From Lysobacteraceae bacterium (GTDB taxonomy: Bacteria; Pseudomonadota; Gammaproteobacteria; Xanthomonadales; Wenzhouxiangellaceae): a stretch of 17,703 nt of DNA. The notes beneath the pieces were generated by a model. It searched no databases and was not told where the DNA came from. It saw nothing but the letters and a program-made list of their open reading frames with translations. The position numbers and the translations under genes are program-made. Position 1 is the first letter of the stretch; every line of letters starts with the position of its first letter. Positions 1 to 6,618 of the stretch are shown piece by piece. The stretch covers positions 1 to 17,703 of the forward strand of contig JAIVHD010000235.1 in NCBI GenBank assembly GCA_020201235.1, read 5' to 3'.

Positions 1-278
1 AAATCTCCCAATGCGACAGCGCCCCCAAAATTTTGACCGGAAAACGCGCCATTGACGACAAATCCCGCCCGGCCGTTGCCCCCATTGGCCGGCAGCAGAT
101 CATTCGGATCGATCACCGGCGGGAACAACGGCGCTTGATTTTCCGGGACCGTCGCGCTAGCCTGCGAGACAGGGCTTGCAACTGAAATCACGATTGAAAT
201 CACAATCGTGATCAATACCCACAATGGCGCGGCGACCGTGCAAGCCCGCCGCCGCAGCAGGAGGACTACATCATGCAA
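1..278 (-). CDS. Secreted FG-GAP repeat-like protein, N-terminal part only
   Basis: An open frame runs off the left edge of the window, leaving about 92 residues. It begins with a basic stretch (LLLRRR), a hydrophobic core (WVLITIVISIVISVA) and a probable cleavage site near SQASA, so it is a Sec signal peptide for export. The mature start contains NGRAGFVVNGAFSGQNFGG, which resembles the opening of an FG-GAP or integrin-alpha-like beta-propeller blade (the usual pattern is nG..GfvinG....d..G). In such families several blades form an extracellular propeller, often calcium-binding. No ATG is available in this frame. I chose the TTG at 278, just after an in-frame stop region and behind a weak AAGG. 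The start is therefore uncertain, and the function is inferred only from one partial repeat. Confidence 0.55.
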   Translation of the reverse strand, partial: MHDVVLLLRRRACTVAAPLWVLITIVISIVISVASPVSQASATVPENQAPLFPPVIDPNDLLPANGGNGRAGFVVNGAFSGQNFGGAVALGD

Positions 279-340
279 TTCCTGAACCGCCTTCGAGAAC
301 CTTCATCATTGCTGCCCCGCCTTTTTCGCACTTCTGCTGA

Positions 341-652
341 CCCGTAGTTTACAACCCCAGCGCGCACTCGCTGGTGGCCGATGACCTGCCGGCCAGCTGT
401 TCCTTTTCGCCGCAGGTGCCGATTCCGGCCGGTGCCCAGTGCCCGGGACAATGCCCCTCGCTGCTGGAGTGCGGGTTCTCCGGTCTTGCGGTGGGCGAGT
501 CGAAGACCTTCCGCTTTGAGGTCGATGGGTCCAGCCACGGAGAACAGTTTCATATCCAGTCAGATGTGTCGCTGGACGGCGAGTTGCGGGACCCTCAGCT
601 AACCGACAATGTGGAGGACATCATCGTGGTCACGGGGCCGGCCGGGGCTTGA
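341..652 (+). pseudogene. Truncated C-terminal remnant of a DUF11-like surface protein
   Basis: Read in one frame from just after a TGA at 338-340, the segment encodes VVYNPSAHSLVADDLPASC, then a Cys-containing stretch with SLLECGFSGLAVGESKTF, and ends in DPQLTDNVEDIIVVTG before a TGA at 650-652. The opening matches the NPs...v.D.LP pattern of DUF11/conserved-repeat domains, and the end matches their closing dp...NN pattern. These are beta-sandwich repeats of large secreted proteins. Only the last part of one repeat is present, with no signal peptide or credible start (a GTG at 374 lies inside the domain), and the divergent secreted-protein gene occupies the DNA upstream. I read it as a gene remnant. 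A short expressed ORF from GTG 374 (92 residues) is possible but less likely. Confidence 0.5.
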
Positions 653-702
653 TCTGAAGAGCCCAATCAAGCCGGTACCGTGGAAACGCGTGGGGTTCAG
701 GT

Positions 703-722
703 GGGGTGGTGAATACGCCGGG
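703..722 (+). repeat. REP-like intergenic repeat, copy 1
   Basis: The sequence GGGGTGGTGAATACGCCGGG matches the best copy at 10720-10739 at 17 or more of 20 positions. It lies between the truncated surface-protein remnant and the 3' end of the methyltransferase gene. No intrinsic terminator is apparent in the surrounding 653-781 gap. Confidence 0.55.
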
Positions 723-781
723 ATCAAACGCCTGCGTTGTACCCCAACGTTGAGGTTGACTGTGCTGATTGGCAGGTCCGA

Positions 782-1714
782 TCAGCGTCTGGCCACGACG
801 GCCCACTGGCCGGAAAAAATGGCCTGCTGGGGCTGAATCGAGCGACACCAGAAGACATCGCTGAAGCCCGCATTGCGGACCGCTTCGAGCAGCTCCCAGC
901 CAAAGGTATGGTAGGCCAGCACGCCTTTGTGGCTGACCGGATCGCCATGGTATTCGGGCTCGACCAGGTGCTCTACGCGGCCTTCGTCGTCAAGGCGCGC
1001 GCGCAGCAGGTTTTCGGCCCGCAGCTCGTCGAACGGCACGCTCAGGATCAGAAATTGGCCGGGCTTGAGGACACGTACAAACTCGCGCAGCGCGCGCTGG
1101 TAATCCGGCACATGCTCCAATACATCGCAACTGATGATGGCATCGAGCGACTGGTCTTCAAAACTCAAGCGAGTGACGTCTTCGAAGCGCAGCTTTTGAT
1201 TGTCGTCGAACAGGATGTCGATATACTTCTGAAACTGCGCGCGATCACCGGGACGATTATATTCACTGCCAATCGCGGCCGGGTAGCGCGCCCTGAGCCA
1301 CTGATAGGCAAGCGATGCCTGCTCGGTGGTAAACACGACCGATTCTGGATTCGGCAACAGGCCAAGTAAAATGAGGTTGACCGCACGCACCCGCGCAATC
1401 TGCTTGCAGCCACTGCATTGAAGCTGCTCGCGGAAGTTGATCGAGCCATCCGGGTTGCGCTCGAAGCCAAATTCGACCTCGCGGTCGCACAGTCCACAGT
1501 AGCCCGGAAACGTTTGATCATCGGGCGCGATCCGGGTTATTAAGTGGGTGTACTGCCACAGGCTGGCCTGACTCAGGTGGTCGCGTTGCCGAAACCGGTC
1601 ATATTCTTCCTTCGAGCGAAACGGAAGTACCAGGCAATCCCGCGGAATCCAGCCGGTTTCGTCATGAACTTCATTTTTTTGCGATTGAAACAGCTTTTGA
1701 ATTCGGCTCAGCAT
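782..1714 (-). CDS. SAM-dependent methyltransferase with N-terminal zinc knuckle
   Basis: A 310-residue cytoplasmic protein. Residues 73-103 hold two CxxC pairs (YCGLC and QCSGC) that probably bind zinc. After these comes a class I methyltransferase fold of the Methyltransf_11 type. The clearest signature is SCDVLEHVPDYQRALREF at about 195-212, followed by a hydrophobic strand (LKPGQFLILSVPF). The usual glycine-rich SAM motif I is not obvious: the equivalent strand reads VVFTTEQASLAYQWL and the acidic position is GSEY. The frame extends upstream to a TTG at 1768, but I chose the ATG at 1714 because AGGGA sits nine bases before it; the ATG at 1723 is the alternative. It is the last gene on the minus strand of the phosphatase/sulfotransferase group, separated from it by 162 bases containing a repeat hairpin. 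The substrate is unknown; a sugar or lipid target fits the context. Confidence 0.8.
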   Translation of the reverse strand: MLSRIQKLFQSQKNEVHDETGWIPRDCLVLPFRSKEEYDRFRQRDHLSQASLWQYTHLITRIAPDDQTFPGYCGLCDREVEFGFERNPDGSINFREQLQCSGCKQIARVRAVNLILLGLLPNPESVVFTTEQASLAYQWLRARYPAAIGSEYNRPGDRAQFQKYIDILFDDNQKLRFEDVTRLSFEDQSLDAIISCDVLEHVPDYQRALREFVRVLKPGQFLILSVPFDELRAENLLRARLDDEGRVEHLVEPEYHGDPVSHKGVLAYHTFGWELLEAVRNAGFSDVFWCRSIQPQQAIFSGQWAVVARR

Positions 1715-1805
1715 GAACGACATTCCCTGAGTGATATAGCAGTTGATTTTGACCTTCGATTTCTTCAAAACCGGTGCGCCGAAGCGCGGCCGGATGCGCC
1801 ATTAT

Positions 1806-1875
1806 CCCGCCTTATTCACCTCCCAGACGCGGGGCATAGCGGTGCCACGATAGGCGGGGTGGTGGATAGGGCGGG
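1806..1875. repeat. Inverted pair of REP-like repeats (copies 2a and 2b)
   Basis: Two copies of the intergenic repeat face each other. CCCGCCTTATTCACCTCCC is at 1806-1824 and GGGGTGGTGGATAGGGCGGG at 1856-1875, with 31 bases between. Apart from a few mismatches the arms are complementary and can form a long hairpin. It starts one base beyond the stop codon of the phosphatase/sulfatase-fold B gene, where it could protect the mRNA 3' end or reduce read-through into the methyltransferase gene. Confidence 0.6.
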
Positions 1876-1876
1876 A

Positions 1877-3439
1877 TTATTGGATATAGCCCAGCGATCT
1901 CAGCGCTTCGATATCGTCATCGGTCAACTCGGCCGGGTTCGGCGCAACCTCGCCGGCCAGAAACTCAAGCGCGGCGGACTCGACGAATTGCTCCAACGCT
2001 TCGATTCCATCGACGTGATCCAGCGCCCGATCGGTCGATGCCGGGCCGGCCGGATCGTAGGCCGAAATCGATTGCTTGTGACGAACGAACTTGAGGCCGT
2101 CGACGTAGACCGCCAGCGCGTCGGCGTCGTACCAGGCACCCGGTGAAGCCTTGAGCGCAACCTCGGCAAAGATTTCACGTTCGGGCAGCGTTTGTCCGGC
2201 GAGTGCCCCGACCAGCGAGCGACCATGCACCCCTGGCAGTTGCAGACCCAGCGCGTAGTCGACCATGGTTGGTGCCAGGTCAGCCAGGCCGACAGTCTGC
2301 GAAATTCGGTCCGGCTGCCGGTCGCGACGGAAATCGCGCACCACCAGCGGCACGTGCAGCACCTCTTCCCAGAGCACTGGACCGTGTCCCATTCGACCGT
2401 CCTCGCCGAGCGCCTGGCCGTGGTCGGATGTGACGATGACGATCGAACGGTCAAGCATTTCAAGCTCGGCCAGCCGATCCAGAGTTTCGCCGACATAAGC
2501 ATCGGCCAGCCGCACTTCGCCGTCGTAGAGCACGTTCAAGGCTTCGAGCTCGTCGGCGCTGCCGGTGATTTCGCGCGTGCGTTGGTGCAAAAGCTCCATC
2601 GAGGCACCGTCGCGCAATAGACCCCGGTAACCGGTTCGAGTCATCCATTCGCGTGAGTATGCGGTCAGATCATAGGGCCCGTGCGGCTCGAACAGGTGCA
2701 TCCACATCATCACCGGGTGCGCATCGCCGGCTTGTTCGGACAGCCATTCCAGCGCGAGATCCGTGACATCGCGGCCGTCCCGAATCGGATCGGTCTTGCC
2801 AGACGGCCGCTGCGCGTCGCTGGCCGCCGCGAAGCCCCGATCGAGCCCACCGACATGGTGCATGGCCCGGAAGCTGATGAACGAACCGGTCTGAAAGCCG
2901 GCGTTCGATAACAGCTCGGCGACCGACGAAACCCCGCCAGCCAGCGCGTGACCGTTTCGACGGACGCCGTGATAGCGCGGATACAGACCGGTAAACATAC
3001 TGGTGTGGGTCGGCCAGGTCGTGCCCATGGGCGCAATGGCATGATCAAAAACGGTCCCGCTTTCGGCCAGGCGATTGATGTTTGGGGTCAAGCCAGCGTT
3101 GTTGCCGTAGACCCCAACCCGGTCGGCGCGCAAGGTATCGATAGTGATCAGGATGATATGCGGCCGGGTTGCCGCAACGCCGCTCGCCGAGGTTTCGGAC
3201 GTGGCTCCCTGTTCGGGGCGGTCGGAGCAGCCGGCAAGGCCGATCAGTGCCGCAGACAGGAATACGCCTGCCACGCGGCCTCCGAACGCGTGCGGGGGCT
3301 CAGATTCTTTACGCCGATAACGGCCGGTGTTGTTGCGACCCGCACAAATCAACGATGCCTCAGGTCTTGTTCCACGCCGGGCCGATGAGACCGTGCCGAC
3401 TGCCGACACGCCTTTCGAGGGATCAAGATTCATAACCAA
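1877..3439 (-). CDS. Lipoprotein, alkaline-phosphatase superfamily (sulfatase fold B)
   Basis: A 520-codon frame; the start is unresolved. A signal peptide of VAGVFLSAALIGLAGC ends in a lipobox with Cys71, so the protein is probably membrane-anchored outside the cytoplasm. The fold is clear: metal Asp101 in ITIDTLRAD, the nucleophile loop TTWPTHTSMFTG at 140-151, HLFEPHGP at 248-255, TSDHGQALGE at 337-346 (Asp339, His340) and GHG at 351-353. The nucleophile position is Thr141, where classical sulfatases have the Cys or Ser of C/S-x-P-S-R, and the Arg is His. Phospho- or phosphono-ester chemistry is therefore likelier than sulfate ester hydrolysis. The ATG at 3439 overlaps the end of the sulfotransferase gene by 17 bases. 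More natural starts are TTG 3352 (GAGG five bases upstream) and GTG 3274 (GGAGG four bases upstream). The C-terminus DDDIEALRSLGYIQ resembles that of protein A. Confidence 0.85.
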   Translation of the reverse strand: MVMNLDPSKGVSAVGTVSSARRGTRPEASLICAGRNNTGRYRRKESEPPHAFGGRVAGVFLSAALIGLAGCSDRPEQGATSETSASGVAATRPHIILITIDTLRADRVGVYGNNAGLTPNINRLAESGTVFDHAIAPMGTTWPTHTSMFTGLYPRYHGVRRNGHALAGGVSSVAELLSNAGFQTGSFISFRAMHHVGGLDRGFAAASDAQRPSGKTDPIRDGRDVTDLALEWLSEQAGDAHPVMMWMHLFEPHGPYDLTAYSREWMTRTGYRGLLRDGASMELLHQRTREITGSADELEALNVLYDGEVRLADAYVGETLDRLAELEMLDRSIVIVTSDHGQALGEDGRMGHGPVLWEEVLHVPLVVRDFRRDRQPDRISQTVGLADLAPTMVDYALGLQLPGVHGRSLVGALAGQTLPEREIFAEVALKASPGAWYDADALAVYVDGLKFVRHKQSISAYDPAGPASTDRALDHVDGIEALEQFVESAALEFLAGEVAPNPAELTDDDIEALRSLGYIQ

Positions 3440-4547
3440 AATGCTCCGTCAGTGGTCCGGTCGCGCGCCGCAACTGAGCGCTTTCATCCGGCGTGAATCC
3501 GGGCCGGTAGTAATCCGGCTCGCTCAGCCGGCCGGCAAATTCGCGGCCAATTGCGGCAAACGGCTCGGGCGGCAGCCGACAGTGCAGTATCAGCGCTGCG
3601 ATGCTGGCCTCGGGCTGGCGGCAAAGGTCTTCATAACGGATAAAGTGGATGGCGTCGCGCAGGCGCGGATTTTTTTCGGTGGCCTTGAGCAGCGCGCCAT
3701 AAACGCCGGCCCAGTAAAGCGCCCAGCCCTGAACGCTGTCGCCGGCCGTCCAGGCCGCCTGGATTTCGAGCGCCGCTCTGCCGTCTCCAGTGTTGATGCA
3801 GCGTTTGTCAAGACCGAACTCGAAATGGCCGGACAGATGAAGCTGCCGCACAACCCGCGGGTCTTCGCGGCCCGTTTTCTCAAACAGGCGATCCTGTTTG
3901 ACCAGTGAGGCCACATGATTGACCGGGTTTCGAATCGGCACCACGAAGCGCGCATCGGGAAACAGCTTGAGAATGTACTCCAGCCGCGTGGTGTTGTAGT
4001 TGCCTTTGGTCAGGTAGCGGGTCTTGCCGCGTACCAGCAGAAGCTTGCGAATATGATCGGCATAAAACGCCTCGAATTCGGGGTTTGACGTGGCGGCGTC
4101 CAGAGTTTGGTCGTGCTCCGGATCATGCAGGTGCTCGAAAAACTGCATCCACAGCACCTCCTCGACCGCTTCGGGGCTTTCGGTGGTCACCATCAGGCGG
4201 TCCTTGTGGGCGCGCTCGACCGCCCGGGCCGGAGCCCGGTGGGCGCGCTCGGCCAGCCAGTTGCGCCAGAAAGGCGTGTAGACGTTGGGGAAATCGCTGT
4301 AGCGATGGGCCGTGACGTCGGGATGCCGGGCCAGCATTTCGGTAATGATGGTGGTTCCCGAACGCGCGACGCCGGCGACATAGATGGGACGGTCGATCGC
4401 GACCGCGTCCAGATCGTCGTTCAGGATCGAGGTTTCCAGCGCCGCCAGCCGACGCCAGGTGCCGGCGGTCCGATCAAACAACTTCGATTTCCAGTGCAGC
4501 CAGCTCGGGACGTGCTTGTTGGCCGGCCGGCTTGATCGCCTGGACAC
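3423..4547 (-). CDS. PAPS-dependent sulfotransferase family protein
   Basis: A 374-residue cytoplasmic enzyme of the Sulfotransfer_3 type, which transfers sulfate from PAPS to a hydroxyl or amine acceptor. The 5'-phosphosulfate loop is YVAGVARSGTTIITEML at 56-72. The 3'-phosphate site is ARFVVPIRNPVNHVASL at 199-215, with the expected Arg206 and Ser214. Length and spacing fit the family. It starts at a GTG two bases after the stop codon of gene A, so translation is probably coupled. Its end overlaps the longest possible start of gene B, which places it in the middle of the minus-strand operon. Its acceptor is unknown. Being flanked by two exported phosphatase/sulfatase-fold lipoproteins suggests an envelope glycan or lipid acceptor, but this is inference. 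Some members of the family have not been shown to transfer sulfate. Confidence 0.87.
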   Translation of the reverse strand: MSRRSSRPANKHVPSWLHWKSKLFDRTAGTWRRLAALETSILNDDLDAVAIDRPIYVAGVARSGTTIITEMLARHPDVTAHRYSDFPNVYTPFWRNWLAERAHRAPARAVERAHKDRLMVTTESPEAVEEVLWMQFFEHLHDPEHDQTLDAATSNPEFEAFYADHIRKLLLVRGKTRYLTKGNYNTTRLEYILKLFPDARFVVPIRNPVNHVASLVKQDRLFEKTGREDPRVVRQLHLSGHFEFGLDKRCINTGDGRAALEIQAAWTAGDSVQGWALYWAGVYGALLKATEKNPRLRDAIHFIRYEDLCRQPEASIAALILHCRLPPEPFAAIGREFAGRLSEPDYYRPGFTPDESAQLRRATGPLTEHFGYES

Positions 4548-4549
4548 GT

Positions 4550-6073
4550 TCAGTTGGAGTCGTCGTCGGCTTCCGGCTGCGGCGCAGACTTACCGCTCTC
4601 GACACCTTGCAGGTAGCCGACGCCCTTGAGACTCTCGATCACGTCGTCGCTGATTTCGGGCGCGAGATAGTCGCGCGAGTCGAACCACTCGAAATACTGG
4701 TCCAGCGCGTCGTCCATGACATCAACCAGCGGTGTCGAATCGAGATCCAGCGGGTTCTTCTCGTGCGCGTCCTGGCGCAGGTCGTACAGTTCGCGCTCGT
4801 TGTCGGACTGGTGCCAGATCAGCTTGCGGCCTTCACGGATGACGGCCATCTGCTCGGGTCCGTAGGCAATGCCGGAAGCAAACAGGTTGCGGTGCGTGGT
4901 CGAATCCTGTTTGAGTTGATTCTTGCTCCACTCAAACGGCGGCGCATTGTCACGCTCGACCAGCCCCGCGAACGAGCGGCCCGGGTACTGGATGTCCGGC
5001 GGCAGCGACTCGCCGAACCACTCCAGGATGCTCGGCATGACATCGACCAGACTGACCGGCGTATCAATTTCTTTGCCCGGCAATTCGGGATGCCACAACT
5101 GCAACGGGACATGCAGCAATTCCTGATACAGGCTCTGCCCGTGGCCAAAGCCATAGATGTCGCGCGGGTCTTCGTGTCGGCTTACGCTGATGTCGTAGTG
5201 GTCGTGGAACTCCTCACCGTGATCGGAATAGAGCACGACCAGCGTGTCTTCAAGCGCACCGCTGCGCTCCAGCGCTTCGAGCAAATCGGCCAGCACCTGT
5301 CGAAGTTCCAGCACTGCATCGGCATAAATCAGATAGCGCGCGCACATATCGGCGTCGGCGTCGCCGCAGGCTTCCGGAGGGGCCGTCCGCAACAGCCGCT
5401 CGCGCTCCTCGACCGGCATGGCCTCAACAAATTTGCGCGATGCATCCAGATCCAGGTGGCGGTCGTGCGCCTCCATGAAATGCAGATACAGGAAATTGCG
5501 CTGGTCTGGATCGGCCGCGCGTTGCCGGTCATACCATTGCAGCCCATATTCGACCACTTTCGGGGCCTGCTTGCGCAAACCGAGTTGGTCGAACCCGCGC
5601 TGCATGCCGTAATTTGCCTGGAACCACGGATGCGCCGAAACCGCCTGGCTTTTGACGCCCTGCTCAGACAGCCAGCTCGCCAGCGTCGTCGCCGCCGGCG
5701 TTATGGTCGACGGGAAATCATGCGCCAGGTTTGCGACCGGCTGCTCAAACAAGCCGCCGCCGTGCTGGCTCGGATACAGACCGGTGAGGATCGAAGCCAC
5801 CGCCGGAACCGTCCACGGCGACGGCGCGATCGCCTGAGCGAACGTTTGGCTGCGGGCAAGCCACGGCGTAAAGGCATCCTCGGTGTCGGTGCGCTCGGGG
5901 ATATGCCAGCTATCGAAACGGACGGTATCGATTCCGATCATCACAACATTTGAAACTCGCGTTTCAGCCGTCGATGGCGGTTGCTCGGAATCGCTTGACT
6001 TGCCGCAGGCTGCCAGCGCCAGCGCAGCCAGCGCAAGCAGTCCTGCGTTCCAAATAGGGGGAAATCGGCTCAT
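4550..6073 (-). CDS. Lipoprotein, alkaline-phosphatase superfamily (sulfatase fold A)
   Basis: A 507-residue exported lipoprotein: a short signal peptide ends in the lipobox LAAC with Cys23. Superfamily landmarks are in order: Asp49 in MIGIDTVRFDSW, the nucleophile loop PWTVPAVASILTG at 86-98, LHFMEAHD at 197-204, YSDHGEEFHDHYD at 282-294 (Asp284, His285) and GFGHG with His311. As in protein B the nucleophile is Thr (Thr88), and the sulfatase Arg is absent (TVPAV in place of CxPSR), so this is unlikely to be a formylglycine sulfatase. The C-terminus has SDDVIESLKGVGYLQ followed by an acidic tail. It is the first gene of the minus-strand set. ATG 6073 fits the signal peptide; the ribosome binding site is weak. 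A possible -10 box, TAGAAT, is at 6103-6108 on the minus strand without a good -35. Confidence 0.87.
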   Translation of the reverse strand: MSRFPPIWNAGLLALAALALAACGKSSDSEQPPSTAETRVSNVVMIGIDTVRFDSWHIPERTDTEDAFTPWLARSQTFAQAIAPSPWTVPAVASILTGLYPSQHGGGLFEQPVANLAHDFPSTITPAATTLASWLSEQGVKSQAVSAHPWFQANYGMQRGFDQLGLRKQAPKVVEYGLQWYDRQRAADPDQRNFLYLHFMEAHDRHLDLDASRKFVEAMPVEERERLLRTAPPEACGDADADMCARYLIYADAVLELRQVLADLLEALERSGALEDTLVVLYSDHGEEFHDHYDISVSRHEDPRDIYGFGHGQSLYQELLHVPLQLWHPELPGKEIDTPVSLVDVMPSILEWFGESLPPDIQYPGRSFAGLVERDNAPPFEWSKNQLKQDSTTHRNLFASGIAYGPEQMAVIREGRKLIWHQSDNERELYDLRQDAHEKNPLDLDSTPLVDVMDDALDQYFEWFDSRDYLAPEISDDVIESLKGVGYLQGVESGKSAPQPEADDDSN

Positions 6074-6128
6074 GGGGGTCCAGGAAAACAGTAAACCCTC
6101 ATATTCTAGCGCACAGCCACTCCGTTAG

Positions 6129-6147
6129 CCCGTCTTATTCGCCATCC
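6129..6147 (-). repeat. REP-like intergenic repeat, copy 3
   Basis: CCCGTCTTATTCGCCATCC is the reverse complement of the repeat core (GGATGGCGAATAAGACGGG). It lies in the 280-base gap between the divergent gene A and the YIGPGSG protein gene, upstream of both. The rest of the gap holds the promoter at 6296-6324 and nothing else recognisable. Confidence 0.5.
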
Positions 6148-6295
6148 GTCGGTCGCGACCCACGGTCAGGTGACGGAGACCCGATGCGAATGCACGACCC
6201 AGCACGCTGGACAAGGGCCAACCGGGGCCTGGATTGCGCCCAAGTCGGAAAAACAAGCCGCAAGCCGCTCAATCGCGCTCGGCAATTGTCAAATA

Positions 6296-6324
6296 TTGAA
6301 CAGCGTAAGCTGATATCCTATAAC
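6296..6324 (+). promoter_or_regulatory. Candidate sigma-70 promoter for the plus-strand operon
   Basis: TTGAAC (6296-6301) and TATAAC (6319-6324) are separated by exactly 17 bases and match the -35 and -10 consensus at four and five of six positions. Transcription would start near 6331, giving a leader of about 23 bases before the ATG at 6354. Confidence 0.5.
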
Positions 6325-6353
6325 GGTTTTCACCCACGGTTTACCCACAAACT

Positions 6354-6608
6354 ATGCAAATCAACGCACTTACGCGAAGCCTGGTCGCGGTCTCATTGCT
6401 TGCGGTCGCATCGATGGCCGATGCCTACATCGGACCCGGTTCGGGTATCAGCCTGCTCGGCGGCATCTGGAGCGTTCTGGTCGGCATCGTGCTGGCATTG
6501 GCCGCTATCCTGATCTGGCCGATTCGACTGATGATCAAGCGCATGCGCGCACGCAAGGCAACACAGACCGGACAGGCGACGCCCAACAGCCAGTCCGACC
6601 CGCAATAA
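6354..6608 (+). CDS. Small membrane protein with YIGPGSG motif
   Basis: An 84-residue protein with a signal peptide (hydrophobic core VAVSLLAVAS, likely cleavage after ADA at 24). The mature protein starts directly with YIGPGSGISLLGGIWS, followed by one hydrophobic segment at about 38-56 (VLVGIVLALAAILIW) and a basic, probably cytoplasmic end (IKRMRARK). From memory, short proteins with an IGPG(A/S)G motif after the signal peptide recur beside alkaline-phosphatase-superfamily genes, but I know of no assigned function. It is the first gene of the plus-strand operon, ten bases before the phosphodiesterase gene. The start is well set by the signal peptide; no strong ribosome binding site is visible. 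It may be an accessory or anchoring subunit, which is inference only. Confidence 0.8.
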   Translation: MQINALTRSLVAVSLLAVASMADAYIGPGSGISLLGGIWSVLVGIVLALAAILIWPIRLMIKRMRARKATQTGQATPNSQSDPQ

Positions 6609-6618
6609 GAGACCGTTC

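Noticed and set aside
187..212. Perfect 10-bp inverted repeat ATCACGATTG/CAATCGTGAT with a six-base spacer
   Set aside because: It falls inside the signal peptide of the FG-GAP-like protein, where repeated Ile/Val/Ser codons produce it. It is unlikely to be an operator.
4532..5953. A 473-codon open frame on the plus strand, antisense to lipoprotein A
   Set aside because: It lies opposite a gene with complete catalytic motifs, lipobox and C-terminus. Its translation has no recognisable domain, and long antisense frames are expected in GC-rich DNA.
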